Assembly: GCF_947500325.1 (NCBI RefSeq)
Contig: NZ_CANMRQ010000003.1
Span: 1-64,000 of the forward strand
Reading direction: 5' to 3'
From: an uncultured Lacinutrix sp.
GTDB taxonomy: Bacteria > Bacteroidota > Bacteroidia > Flavobacteriales > Flavobacteriaceae
DNA: 64,000 nt
The notes under the pieces were generated by a model that saw only the letters and a list, made by a program, of their open reading frames with translations, did no database searches and was not told the origin of the DNA. A program made the position numbers and the translations under genes. Shown piece by piece: positions 44,435 to 52,790 of the stretch. Every line of letters begins with the position of its first letter. Within the stretch, counting starts at the first letter, position 1.

Positions 44435-45049
44435 TTAAAACTTGTATATAATACCAAAGTTGATGTCTGATAAATTAACACCAAAGTTAAAGTTGTTACG
44501 AGCTTCTGCACCGTCAAAATCAGCTTTATCACTAGAGTAACCTAAAACACCAAAAGAAGCTTCTAAAGCAATGTTATTAGACACGAAATAGCTAATACCT
44601 GGAGCTATACCAATATTAAATCCATTAGATTTAGCATCAACATCTACACCCGTTTGTTCATTCTTAGTACTTGAGATACCTGCTGCTAATTCTCCAAATA
44701 TAGAAAACTGGCTGTCTGGAGTAAAATAGTAACGTCCAAAAACACCAGCACCAAATGTAGTATCTTTATCTTCTATTGTAGTATCTGCAACTTTAGTTTC
44801 ATCAGTAAAAGAACCGTAGCTTAATTGTGCACCTACTGCAATGTTTTCAGATACAAAAAATCCAACTCTTGGAGCAATTGTAAAACCGTTAGTTTTATCA
44901 TCTGCCTGAGATTCACTTCCAAAACCAACAGATCCAGAAATAAAAACATCACCTTTTTCAAAACCTCCTTTAGAAGAAGAATCTTCTTGAGCATTAACAC
45001 TTGTAAACCCTAATACAGCAATAGCAGCTGTAAATAATAATTTTTTCAT
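44435..45049 (-). CDS. Outer-membrane beta-barrel protein
   Basis: A 204-residue protein with a signal peptide (to about 20, SVNAQ). Barrel strands include ISGSVGFGSESQ, FTIAPRVGFFVSENIAVGAQLSYGS, GVFGRYYFTPDSQFSIFGELAAG and a C-terminal INFGIIYKF. The SENIAVG and FGRYYF elements match the decayed neighbour at 43656 after its lesions are corrected, so the two are probably paralogues. Function unknown. Confidence 0.85.
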   Translation of the reverse strand: MKKLLFTAAIAVLGFTSVNAQEDSSSKGGFEKGDVFISGSVGFGSESQADDKTNGFTIAPRVGFFVSENIAVGAQLSYGSFTDETKVADTTIEDKDTTFGAGVFGRYYFTPDSQFSIFGELAAGISSTKNEQTGVDVDAKSNGFNIGIAPGISYFVSNNIALEASFGVLGYSSDKADFDGAEARNNFNFGVNLSDINFGIIYKF

Positions 45050-45180
45050 AATTGATTAACTTTTAAATAATTTAAGGGCGCAAAAGTAATTTCAATAAGG
45101 ACTTAAAACAAGTAAAAAAAGCAATATTTTACATTATATATCACAAATAATTGATATTTAAGTTTTTACAAAACAAAAAC

Positions 45181-45210
45181 AAAAAACCGAAGCATATGCT
45201 TCGGTTTTAA
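45181..45210 (-). terminator. Palindromic terminator of the 45232 barrel gene
   Basis: AAAACCGAAGCAT (45183-45195) is the exact reverse complement of ATGCTTCGGTTTT (45196-45208). Confidence 0.85.
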
Positions 45211-45231
45211 AAATATATTTAAGTCTATTTT

Positions 45232-45876
45232 TTAGAACATATATCCTACAGATACTTGTAATGTTCTATTTTTTGGTTCAAAAATATCATCAACATTATC
45301 AACATCATCAGCATCATCTACATCTATTAAACCAAAATTATAACGTGCAGAAAATAAGATTCCATTATCTAATTTATATCCTACACCTAAGTTAAGTGCA
45401 AAATCAATAGATTTAACATCATCTTTAATATCAATACCATCTTCATTAGCATCACCATCAGAATCCGTATAATCTTCTTTAGCAGAAATTAAAAAACCAA
45501 CTTGAGGTCCTGCTTCAATGCTGAAACCTTCAAAAGGCATAAATTTAGCCATAATTGGCACATTAACATAATCTAACTTAAGAATAGATTCAGAATTAAA
45601 ATTCCCATCTACTTCTGATATCTTTGAACCTTGAGAAGAATATAAAAGTTCTGGTTGCAAAGCAAATTTATCTGATAACATAATCTCTGCAAGACCTCCA
45701 ACGTGAAATGATGTTCTATATTCGTAGTCTATAGACCCAAAATCAATAACTCCAGGTAAACTTCCACCGAATTTAGAAACATTTACTCCAGCTTTAACTC
45801 CAAACTTAATCTCTTGCGCTTGTGTTGTAGCGAATGATAAAACAGCAATAGCAGCTGTTAAAAATACTTTTTTCAT
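45232..45876 (-). CDS. Outer-membrane beta-barrel protein (PorT-like family)
   Basis: A 214-residue protein with a signal peptide ending TTQAQ. The family pattern IKFGVKAGVNVSKFGG, FHVGGLAEIMLSDKFALQPEL, YVNVPIMAKFM, IEAGPQVGFLI ends in QVSVGYMF. It is a paralogue of the 41598 gene. Asp-rich stretches (SDGDANEDGID and DVDDADDVDNVDD) probably form surface loops and may bind calcium (inference). Confidence 0.87.
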   Translation of the reverse strand: MKKVFLTAAIAVLSFATTQAQEIKFGVKAGVNVSKFGGSLPGVIDFGSIDYEYRTSFHVGGLAEIMLSDKFALQPELLYSSQGSKISEVDGNFNSESILKLDYVNVPIMAKFMPFEGFSIEAGPQVGFLISAKEDYTDSDGDANEDGIDIKDDVKSIDFALNLGVGYKLDNGILFSARYNFGLIDVDDADDVDNVDDIFEPKNRTLQVSVGYMF

Positions 45877-46065
45877 AATTTAATTGTTTTAATTTTAATT
45901 GATTAACTCGTCCAAAGTATAAATTATCCGATTATCTACCAAACTTATAGGAGCAAAACTCACAAGCAATCAATACAACAACTTGACAAACAGGTGTTTA
46001 ACAAATTAATCAATTATTGAATAAAAGATCACAAATAAAAAAATGCTTTTCAATATATTTATACC

Positions 46066-46962
46066 ATGAAATGGAAAAATGCTTTAAAAGATTACGAACT
46101 TTATCTTAAAATTGAACGCGGACTTTCTCAAAACTCTATTAATAATTATAGTTTTGATGTTAAAAAGCTAATTCATTATTTAGACTCAAATAATATTACT
46201 GTTTCACCTACAGTAATTTCAAAAGAAACCATACAACAGTTTATATATACTATAGCCAAAACTGTTAATGCTAGATCTCAATCAAGAATTATCTCTGGAC
46301 TTAAAGGTTTTTTTAATTATTTAGTATTTGAAGATTATAGAGAAACAAATCCTTTAGACACTATAGATTCACCAAAAATTGGAAGAAAACTACCCGATAC
46401 ATTAAGTGAAACTGAAATAAATGAGCTTATTGCAGCAATAGATTTAAGTAAACCACAAGGTGAGCGTAATAGAGCAATTCTAGAAGTTTTGTATGGTTGT
46501 GGTTTACGTGTTAGTGAATTAACGAATTTAAAAATTTCAGATCTTTTTTTTGATGAAGGCTTTATTAAAGTAACAGGAAAAGGAGATAAACAACGTTTTG
46601 TACCAATTATACCAGCAACTCAAAAATTCATTAATATCTACAGAAATGACATCAGGAATCATCAACCTGTAGTTAAGGAATATAATGACACTCTATTTTT
46701 AAACCGAAGAGGCAAACAACTAACTAGAGCTATGATATTTACAATTATTAAAGATTTAGCTATAAAAATTAATTTAAAAAAATCTATTTCTCCACATACT
46801 TTTCGTCATTCTTTTGCCACTCATTTACTGGAGAATGGGGCAGATTTAAGAGCTATACAACTTATGCTAGGTCATGAAAGTATTACTACTACCGAAATAT
46901 ATATGCATGTTGACAATAGTCATTTAAAAGATGTTATGCAAAGTTTTCACCCAAGAAAATAG
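46066..46962 (+). CDS. xerD: Tyrosine recombinase XerD
   Basis: A 298-residue site-specific recombinase with an N-terminal SAM-like core-binding domain (1-100). Its catalytic domain holds Arg148 (GCGLRVSEL), Lys172, His244 and Arg247 (HTFRHSF), His270 (LGHESI) and Tyr279 (TEIYMH), all present. Length and lack of mobile-element context fit the chromosome-dimer resolution recombinase rather than a phage integrase. XerC versus XerD cannot be strictly separated by eye. Confidence 0.93.
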   Translation: MKWKNALKDYELYLKIERGLSQNSINNYSFDVKKLIHYLDSNNITVSPTVISKETIQQFIYTIAKTVNARSQSRIISGLKGFFNYLVFEDYRETNPLDTIDSPKIGRKLPDTLSETEINELIAAIDLSKPQGERNRAILEVLYGCGLRVSELTNLKISDLFFDEGFIKVTGKGDKQRFVPIIPATQKFINIYRNDIRNHQPVVKEYNDTLFLNRRGKQLTRAMIFTIIKDLAIKINLKKSISPHTFRHSFATHLLENGADLRAIQLMLGHESITTTEIYMHVDNSHLKDVMQSFHPRK

Positions 46963-47043
46963 CACTTAATCGATATTTAAAGCTTTTTATCGGCATTTAA
47001 CTATATTTAACGGTAATATGAGTCTTTAATCTTACTATATTAA

Positions 47044-47051
47044 TATATTTG
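47044..47051 (+). promoter_or_regulatory. Putative -7 box for the histidine kinase gene
   Basis: TATATTTG matches TAnnTTTG exactly, 23 bp before the start codon. No clear -33 TTTG is present at the usual distance. Confidence 0.4.
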
Positions 47052-47074
47052 ATAGACCCAGATTAAATGTTGTT

Positions 47075-48283
47075 ATGAAGAAACTTGTTGATAAAGCTTC
47101 TATACTAAATAAAAATCAAACCAATATTGACCATTTTGAAACATTAAAATGGCAATTTGCTCTTGAGAACTTTAACGTTGGTGTTTGGCATTGGGACAAC
47201 ACCACCAATGAAGATATAGTCTCATACTCTAAAGAGTCTAAGTTAATTCTTGGCTATATTGACGATGATAAAAACTTTGGTACAAATTCACAAGATTGGA
47301 ATGATAGAGTACATCCTGAAGATAAAGAAAAATATTTTCAAGACTTTCAAGATCATTTAAATGGATTATGCCCTATTTATCAAAATCAACATCGTGTATT
47401 ATGTAATGATGGAACTTATAAGTGGATTCTTGATAAAGGTAAAATAATTGAGAGAGATTCTAATGGGGTTCCCGTTAGAGTTATTGGCACGCATACAGAT
47501 ATTACTGAACGTGTTGAAAATGAAATTAGAATTAACAATACATTAAGCTTAATTACTAAACAGAATAGTAAACTTAAAAACTTTGCGCATATTGTTACGC
47601 ACAACCTTAAAGAACATTCTGGGAATTTTAAAAGCTTATTAAAATTTTATCAAGATACTGATGATATTTCTGAAAAAGAGGAGATTATAACTTATTTAGG
47701 TACTCTATCTCAATCTTTAAGTAAAACTATTTTAAACTTAAATGAAATTGTTTCTGTAGAATATAATGAAAAGATTACTACAGAAAATATTTCTCTAAAA
47801 ACCTATCTAAAACAAGCCATAAATTTATTAGAAATAGATATTAATGAGCACCAAGTAACCATTAATAATAATATTGAAGATAATTTATCAATAAACTTTA
47901 ACCCTGCTTATTTAGAAAGCATTATACAAAACCTATTATCTAACGCTATCAAATATAGACATCCTAATAGGAAGCCTATTATAAATCTAACATCTAGAAC
48001 AACCGATGCATATAATATTCTAAAAATAGAAGATAATGGATTAGGTATAGATTTAGAAAAATATGGAAAAGACATTTTTGGTCTTTATAGAACTTTTCAT
48101 AATAATGAAAATGCAGAAGGCGTTGGATTATACCTTACTAAAAGTCAAATAGAAGCATTTGGAGGTAAAATAGAAGTTTCTAGTATAGTTAATGTGAGTA
48201 CAACATTTACGCTTTTCTTTTCAAAAGAAATGACTTCAACAGCAACTGTTGAAAAACAAAAAAGCCCAACTTTAACAAGTTGA
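47075..48283 (+). CDS. PAS-domain sensor histidine kinase
   Basis: A 402-residue soluble kinase. The N-terminal PAS/PAC domain (about 30-150, NFNVGVWHWDNTT ... GTHTDITERVENE) is followed by a dimerisation/phosphoacceptor helix with His176 in AHIVTHNLKEH. The HATPase domain (about 270-390) has NLLSNAIKYRHP, EDNGLGID and GVGLYLTKSQIEAFGG. It has no membrane helix and no linked response regulator. The 3' end of this gene overlaps the rny terminator on the other strand. Confidence 0.9.
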   Translation: MKKLVDKASILNKNQTNIDHFETLKWQFALENFNVGVWHWDNTTNEDIVSYSKESKLILGYIDDDKNFGTNSQDWNDRVHPEDKEKYFQDFQDHLNGLCPIYQNQHRVLCNDGTYKWILDKGKIIERDSNGVPVRVIGTHTDITERVENEIRINNTLSLITKQNSKLKNFAHIVTHNLKEHSGNFKSLLKFYQDTDDISEKEEIITYLGTLSQSLSKTILNLNEIVSVEYNEKITTENISLKTYLKQAINLLEIDINEHQVTINNNIEDNLSINFNPAYLESIIQNLLSNAIKYRHPNRKPIINLTSRTTDAYNILKIEDNGLGIDLEKYGKDIFGLYRTFHNNENAEGVGLYLTKSQIEAFGGKIEVSSIVNVSTTFTLFFSKEMTSTATVEKQKSPTLTS

Positions 48284-48287
48284 GCTA
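48258..48287 (-). terminator. rny terminator, inside the 3' end of the opposite gene
   Basis: GCCCAACTT (48264-48272) pairs with AAGTTGAGC (48277-48285) with one G-U, followed on the minus strand by TTTTTTGTTTTT. It serves rny while coding for the last residues of the kinase. Confidence 0.7.
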
Positions 48288-48314
48288 TATTTGGTTTTAT
48301 AATTTTATTTTTAT

Positions 48315-49889
48315 TTACTTCGCAATATTAACAGCTCTTGTTTCCCTAATTACAGTTACCTTAACTTGACCAGGATATGTCATATCTGTTTGAATTTTCT
48401 GTGAGATATTAAATGACAAATCTGCAGCATTTTGGTCATTTACCTTTTCACTCTCAACAATAACACGTAATTCACGTCCAGCTTGAATAGCATACGCTTT
48501 TTTCACTCCTTGAAAACCAAAAGCAACATCTTCTAAATCCTTTAAACGTTGAATATAAGAATCTAATACTTGTCGTCTTGCTCCAGGTCTTGCTCCAGAA
48601 ATAGCATCACAAACTTGAACAATTGGTGATAATAAAGAGGTCATTTCAATTTCATCATGGTGTGCTCCAATAGCATTACAAACTTGTGCTTTTTCACCAT
48701 ACTTTTCAGCCCATTGCATACCTAAAATAGCATGAGGTGTTTCCATATCTGCTTCAGCATCTGGTACCTTACCAATATCGTGTAACAAACCTGCTCTTTT
48801 TGCTAATTTAGGGTTTAAACCTAATTCTGCTGCCATAACTCCACACAACTTAGCTACTTCTCGTGAGTGTTGTAATAAGTTTTGGCCATAAGACGAACGG
48901 TATTTCATTCTACCAACCATTTTTATTAATTCAGGGTTTAAACCATGAATTCCTAAATCTATAACAGTACGCTTACCTACTTCTATTATTTCTTGCTCAA
49001 TTTGTTTTTGAGTCTTTTTTACAATCTCTTCAATCCTTGCAGGATGTATTCTACCATCAGTCACTAATTTATGAAGTGATAAACGTGCAATTTCACGCCT
49101 TACAGAATCAAAACATGATAAAATAATAGCCTCAGGCGTATCATCTACAATAATCTCAACTCCAGTTGCAGCTTCAATGGCACGAATGTTTCTACCTTCT
49201 CGTCCAATAATTCTTCCCTTTACATCATCACTTTCTATATTAAAAACAGAAACACAATTATCTACTGCTTCTTCTGTTCCTATACGCTGTATTGTATTAA
49301 TTATAATCTTCTTTGCATCTTGTTGGGCTGTTAACTTAGCCTCTTCCATCTTATCTTGAATATAAGCCATAGCATCGCTCTTAGCTTCTCCTTTTAAAGA
49401 TTCTACTAATTGAGATTTAGCTTCTTCAGCAGATAAGCTTGAAATAACTTCCAATTGCTCAATTTGACTTTTATGAAGTCTATCGATCTCTTTTTGTTTT
49501 TTTCCTAGAATATCTAATCTATGATTGTAATCTTTATCTTTAGCTTCAATTTCTAGATTTAATTTTTTATTCTTAGATAACTCATTAGAGATTTGAGATT
49601 CTTTATCACGAGTACGCTTTTCTGCCTCAGCCATTTTTTTATCCCTAGATAAAATAACTTTTTCGTGTTCAGATTTTAGTTCAATAAATTTTTCTTTTGC
49701 CTGTAATATTTTATCTTTTTTTATGCTTTCTCCTTCATTCTTTGCATCTCTTAAGATACTTGAAGCAGATTTTTTTGCATCTGTTATAAGTTTTGAGGCA
49801 TTGTTTTTTTCTAGCATTTTTGCCACAATAAATCCAATTATGGCACCAATAGCAACACCTGCTACAATTAATAAAATTGTATTATCCAT
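48315..49889 (-). CDS. rny: Ribonuclease Y
   Basis: A 524-residue membrane-anchored endoribonuclease that starts mRNA decay. It has an N-terminal transmembrane helix (about 5-25), a long coiled coil (about 30-200), a KH domain with [19 protein letters not shown] and an HD domain with [13 protein letters not shown]. The length is normal. It lies downstream of the 6S RNA and zapA on the same strand. Confidence 0.97.
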   Translation of the reverse strand: MDNTILLIVAGVAIGAIIGFIVAKMLEKNNASKLITDAKKSASSILRDAKNEGESIKKDKILQAKEKFIELKSEHEKVILSRDKKMAEAEKRTRDKESQISNELSKNKKLNLEIEAKDKDYNHRLDILGKKQKEIDRLHKSQIEQLEVISSLSAEEAKSQLVESLKGEAKSDAMAYIQDKMEEAKLTAQQDAKKIIINTIQRIGTEEAVDNCVSVFNIESDDVKGRIIGREGRNIRAIEAATGVEIIVDDTPEAIILSCFDSVRREIARLSLHKLVTDGRIHPARIEEIVKKTQKQIEQEIIEVGKRTVIDLGIHGLNPELIKMVGRMKYRSSYGQNLLQHSREVAKLCGVMAAELGLNPKLAKRAGLLHDIGKVPDAEADMETPHAILGMQWAEKYGEKAQVCNAIGAHHDEIEMTSLLSPIVQVCDAISGARPGARRQVLDSYIQRLKDLEDVAFGFQGVKKAYAIQAGRELRVIVESEKVNDQNAADLSFNISQKIQTDMTYPGQVKVTVIRETRAVNIAK

Positions 49890-49935
49890 GTTAGTTAGTT
49901 TTGATTATATATTTATATCGGTTACTTATTTCAAA

Positions 49936-50102
49936 AAAAAAGCCTACACTAATTTTGGTTTTGTATAAACTCCTTAAAAACAAGTTTAGGGCTAACAAGC
50001 TGATCAAGTATCTGCTCTAAGACAGCACGCTTTTACAACTTAAACTCACCCTTTTTAAAGAATTAACGTTGAGTTTATCAAAAAAATAATTAATGTAGGC
50101 AG
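49936..50102 (-). ncRNA. ssrS: 6S RNA (6S-Flavo type)
   Basis: On the minus strand, GCCTACATTAATT (from 50100) pairs with AATTAGTGTAGGC (ending 49942) with one G-U. Inside it ATAAACTC pairs with GAGTTTAT, and further paired segments surround a central open region, giving the long rod with a bulge that is typical of 6S RNA. A T9-like run (49933-49941) follows the closing stem as terminator. The position between zapA and rny fits the known zapA linkage of 6S RNA. 6S RNA binds sigma-70-type RNA polymerase and lowers promoter use in stationary phase. Ends are approximate. Confidence 0.87.
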
Positions 50103-50138
50103 TAACCTAATGTTATTTATAAGAACGTTTATATTTTT

Positions 50139-50432
50139 TTAAGAACTTAAATGTATCTCTAGCACTTCGTTTAAAGCTTTAAGCTTATCCTCTACGTGCT
50201 CGTTTACATGTTCTTTATCTAAAGTTTTCTGTTCTACTTGAGCTGCAAATTGTAAAGCACACATTGCTAAAACATCTTGTTTATCTCTAACAGAATAACT
50301 TTGCTCAAATTGCTTAATCATGGCATCAATTTTCTTAGCTGCTTTTCGCAATCCTTCTTCCTGACTTGGTGGAATGGTTAAAGGATAAACCCTATTAGCT
50401 ACAGAAAGCTTTATTTTAAGCATTTCAGCCAT
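50139..50432 (-). CDS. zapA: Cell division protein ZapA
   Basis: A 97-residue protein with the ZapA pattern: LKIKLSVANRVYPLTIPPSQEEGLRKAA (residues ~5-32), then AAKKIDAMIKQF and a helical C-terminus with LAMCALQFAAQ. ZapA bundles FtsZ filaments at the division ring. It is 18 bp after a coiled-coil gene and upstream of the 6S RNA. Confidence 0.93.
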   Translation of the reverse strand: MAEMLKIKLSVANRVYPLTIPPSQEEGLRKAAKKIDAMIKQFEQSYSVRDKQDVLAMCALQFAAQVEQKTLDKEHVNEHVEDKLKALNEVLEIHLSS

Positions 50433-50450
50433 ATTATTGCTATGTTACGT

Positions 50451-50741
50451 TTATTCAGAGAGTTGTCCAATACAATGATCAATTTCTCTTATTAACGCGT
50501 TTATTTTGAGTTTTGTTTCTCTTTTATCGTTGTCACTGCCAAGTATTGTATTGGCCATTTTGAGTGTTTCGTACTTTTCTTGCCAAGCAGCTATTGCTAA
50601 TTCTTGGTTTTGAATAGTATTTTGAGATTGTTCTAATTCTTGTGATAATTTTAAATTAGTTTGCTTTAAAACACTTTGTTTATGTAAGACTTTACTAATT
50701 TTATTCTCAAGAGCATCTACAATTGCTTCAATATTACTCAT
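50451..50741 (-). CDS. Small coiled-coil protein upstream of zapA
   Basis: A 96-residue, almost fully helical protein with heptads (IVDALENKISKVLHKQSVLKQ, residues ~7-27) and a conserved-looking LKINALIREIDHCIGQL end, no signal peptide. Such a protein precedes zapA in many Bacteroidetes and may act with it at division, as ZapB does in enterobacteria (analogy only). Confidence 0.75.
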   Translation of the reverse strand: MSNIEAIVDALENKISKVLHKQSVLKQTNLKLSQELEQSQNTIQNQELAIAAWQEKYETLKMANTILGSDNDKRETKLKINALIREIDHCIGQLSE

Positions 50742-51094
50742 TTACAAATATCAATACTTATCTTACAAAGTTAACAGAATGCGACCTATTTTACAATTGT
50801 TTTTCAATAAAATTTAAAATATAAAAAGCTAGCTTATTATATTAAATTTTGTTGCCTTATAATCAATACTATGGCTTGGTCTTTGATTTACTTTTATAAA
50901 TAAGTACTAAATAAGCATATAAATACTTCATTAACATTATTTCTTTTTTTGGCAAATTTTAATATAAAATGTACCTCTAAGAATATTTACATTTTAGTTT
51001 AACTAAAAAAATAATAAAAAATTGATCTATAGCATTTATAAATTCATTTAGTATAATTGTAATCAAATGTATATTTTAGCACTAATACTTTTTT
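50742..51094. other. Divergent intergenic region upstream of the M23 peptidase
   Basis: No gene seen in these 353 very AT-rich bases. It holds the zapA-operon promoter on the left. An M23 promoter is expected near 51060-51080 but I cannot fix it. Confidence 0.5.
50766..50773 (-). promoter_or_regulatory. Promoter of the coiled-coil/zapA operon
   Basis: On the minus strand TAACTTTG is an exact TAnnTTTG -7 box, with TTG (50794-50796) 20 bp upstream as -33 element, the usual Bacteroidetes spacing. The start codon is 24 bp downstream. 6S RNA may be made from this or its own promoter. Confidence 0.6.
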
Positions 51095-52780
51095 ATGCGC
51101 ATATTTCTATTATTTTTTTTACTTAGTTGTTCTGTTTTTTCTCAGAACCCATATCCTCAAGATTATTTTAGATCTCCTTTAGATATTCCAATAATTTTGG
51201 CAGGAACATTTGCTGAATTACGTTCTAATCACTTTCATTCTGGTATAGATATAAAGACTAAACGTGTAGAAGGATTAAAAGTTTACGGTATAGCTGATGG
51301 TTATGTAAGTCGAATAAAAATAGCTCATTTTGGATATGGTAAAGCATTATATGTTACACATCCAAATGGTTATACAAGTGTATATGCACACTTACAAAAG
51401 TTTAGTCCTGAAATTGAAGCCTATGTAAAGCAAAAACAATACAAAAAGGAATCTTTTGAAATTGAATTATTCCCAACATCTGATGCTTTAAAAATTAAAA
51501 AAGGAGATGTTATTGCTTATTCTGGTAATACTGGTAGCTCTTCTGGTCCGCACTTACATTTTGAAATTCGTGATAATGCGGAAAGGCCTATAAATCCTAT
51601 GTTATTTGGTGTTGATGTCAAAGACACAACAAAACCTATAATATCTAATGTTTATGCCTATCCTATTGGTAAAAACTCTCATGTTAATGGGTCTAATAAA
51701 AAACAAAAACTGCGACTAATCCCACAAACAAATGGCAATTATAAGATTGAAGATATAAATGCCTATGGCACCATTGGTTTTGCAATACAAACAATAGATA
51801 GGCAAGATTTAGCGGCTAATAAAAATGGAGTTTATAATATTAAAACATATTATAATGGCATTGAAAATTTTGAAATTGACTTTAAACGTTTCTCTTTTGC
51901 CGAAACGAAACACCTTAACCGTTTAATAGATTACGAGCATTTTAAAACTAAAAAACAAAGACTACAAAAATTGTTTTTGGAAACAAATAATCCATTAAGC
52001 TTATATAATAATATAATAGATGATGGCTATATTACTATTAATGATAATACAGCTTCAGTTTATAAAGCAAAAATTAGTGATTTTAAAGGCAATGAAACCG
52101 TTTTAGATTTAACTATTAATGGTCTAAATAAGCTTCCAAGTGATATAGAACCAGAAGTTGTTATGCAAAATTATGTGCAATGTGATCAAGTCTGTAATTT
52201 AAATGAAGGAAACATAAGTGTAACTTTTCCTAAAAACACTTTTTATGATAGTTTTTTTATAGATTTTTCTGTAAAAAACGATACACTTACTTTACATAAA
52301 CCAATACTTCCTGTAAAAAAGAACTTTACTATTAGTTTCGATATTAGTCAATATAAAAATGAAAATATTGATCAATTATATATTGCTGAATTAGTTGGTT
52401 GGAAAAATTACCCAAGTTATTCTTCTACAAAAAGAAAAGGAAATATTTTAACTACACGTACTAAAGATTTAGGTACATACGTTCTAGCTAGAGATACAAT
52501 TGCTCCTACAATAAAACCTGTTAGATTTAAAAACGGTTCATGGATGAGTAAATATCGCTTTTTAAAAGTGAAGATTGATGACAAAATAACTGGTATCTCA
52601 AGTTATCGCGCCACTATTAATGGCAAATGGATATTAATGGAATATAGCCATAAAAAGAAAACATTAACATACGATTTTAATGATGGTATAAGTACTGACA
52701 CTAAAAATAATTTAAAAGTAATAGTTACAGATAATGTTGGAAATAGTACTACATTTGAAACTACTTTTTATAGAAAATAA
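51095..52780 (+). CDS. M23 family metallopeptidase (LytM-type) exported protein
   Basis: A 561-residue protein with a signal peptide (to about 17, SVFSQ). An M23 domain (about 40-170) has zinc ligands His48 and Asp52 (HFHSGIDIK) and HLHFEIR (His153, His155), complete for an active peptidoglycan endopeptidase. The C-terminal ~390 residues are beta-sandwich-like with no known motif. The 3' end is followed 10 bp later by the TonB-dependent receptor gene, so the two are probably co-transcribed. Confidence 0.92.
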   Translation: MRIFLLFFLLSCSVFSQNPYPQDYFRSPLDIPIILAGTFAELRSNHFHSGIDIKTKRVEGLKVYGIADGYVSRIKIAHFGYGKALYVTHPNGYTSVYAHLQKFSPEIEAYVKQKQYKKESFEIELFPTSDALKIKKGDVIAYSGNTGSSSGPHLHFEIRDNAERPINPMLFGVDVKDTTKPIISNVYAYPIGKNSHVNGSNKKQKLRLIPQTNGNYKIEDINAYGTIGFAIQTIDRQDLAANKNGVYNIKTYYNGIENFEIDFKRFSFAETKHLNRLIDYEHFKTKKQRLQKLFLETNNPLSLYNNIIDDGYITINDNTASVYKAKISDFKGNETVLDLTINGLNKLPSDIEPEVVMQNYVQCDQVCNLNEGNISVTFPKNTFYDSFFIDFSVKNDTLTLHKPILPVKKNFTISFDISQYKNENIDQLYIAELVGWKNYPSYSSTKRKGNILTTRTKDLGTYVLARDTIAPTIKPVRFKNGSWMSKYRFLKVKIDDKITGISSYRATINGKWILMEYSHKKKTLTYDFNDGISTDTKNNLKVIVTDNVGNSTTFETTFYRK

Positions 52781-52790
52781 ATTAAAGATC

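Noticed and set aside
46066-46962. Tyrosine recombinase as a phage or integron integrase
   Set aside because: Length, motif set and lack of attachment repeats, cargo or excisionase fit a housekeeping Xer protein.
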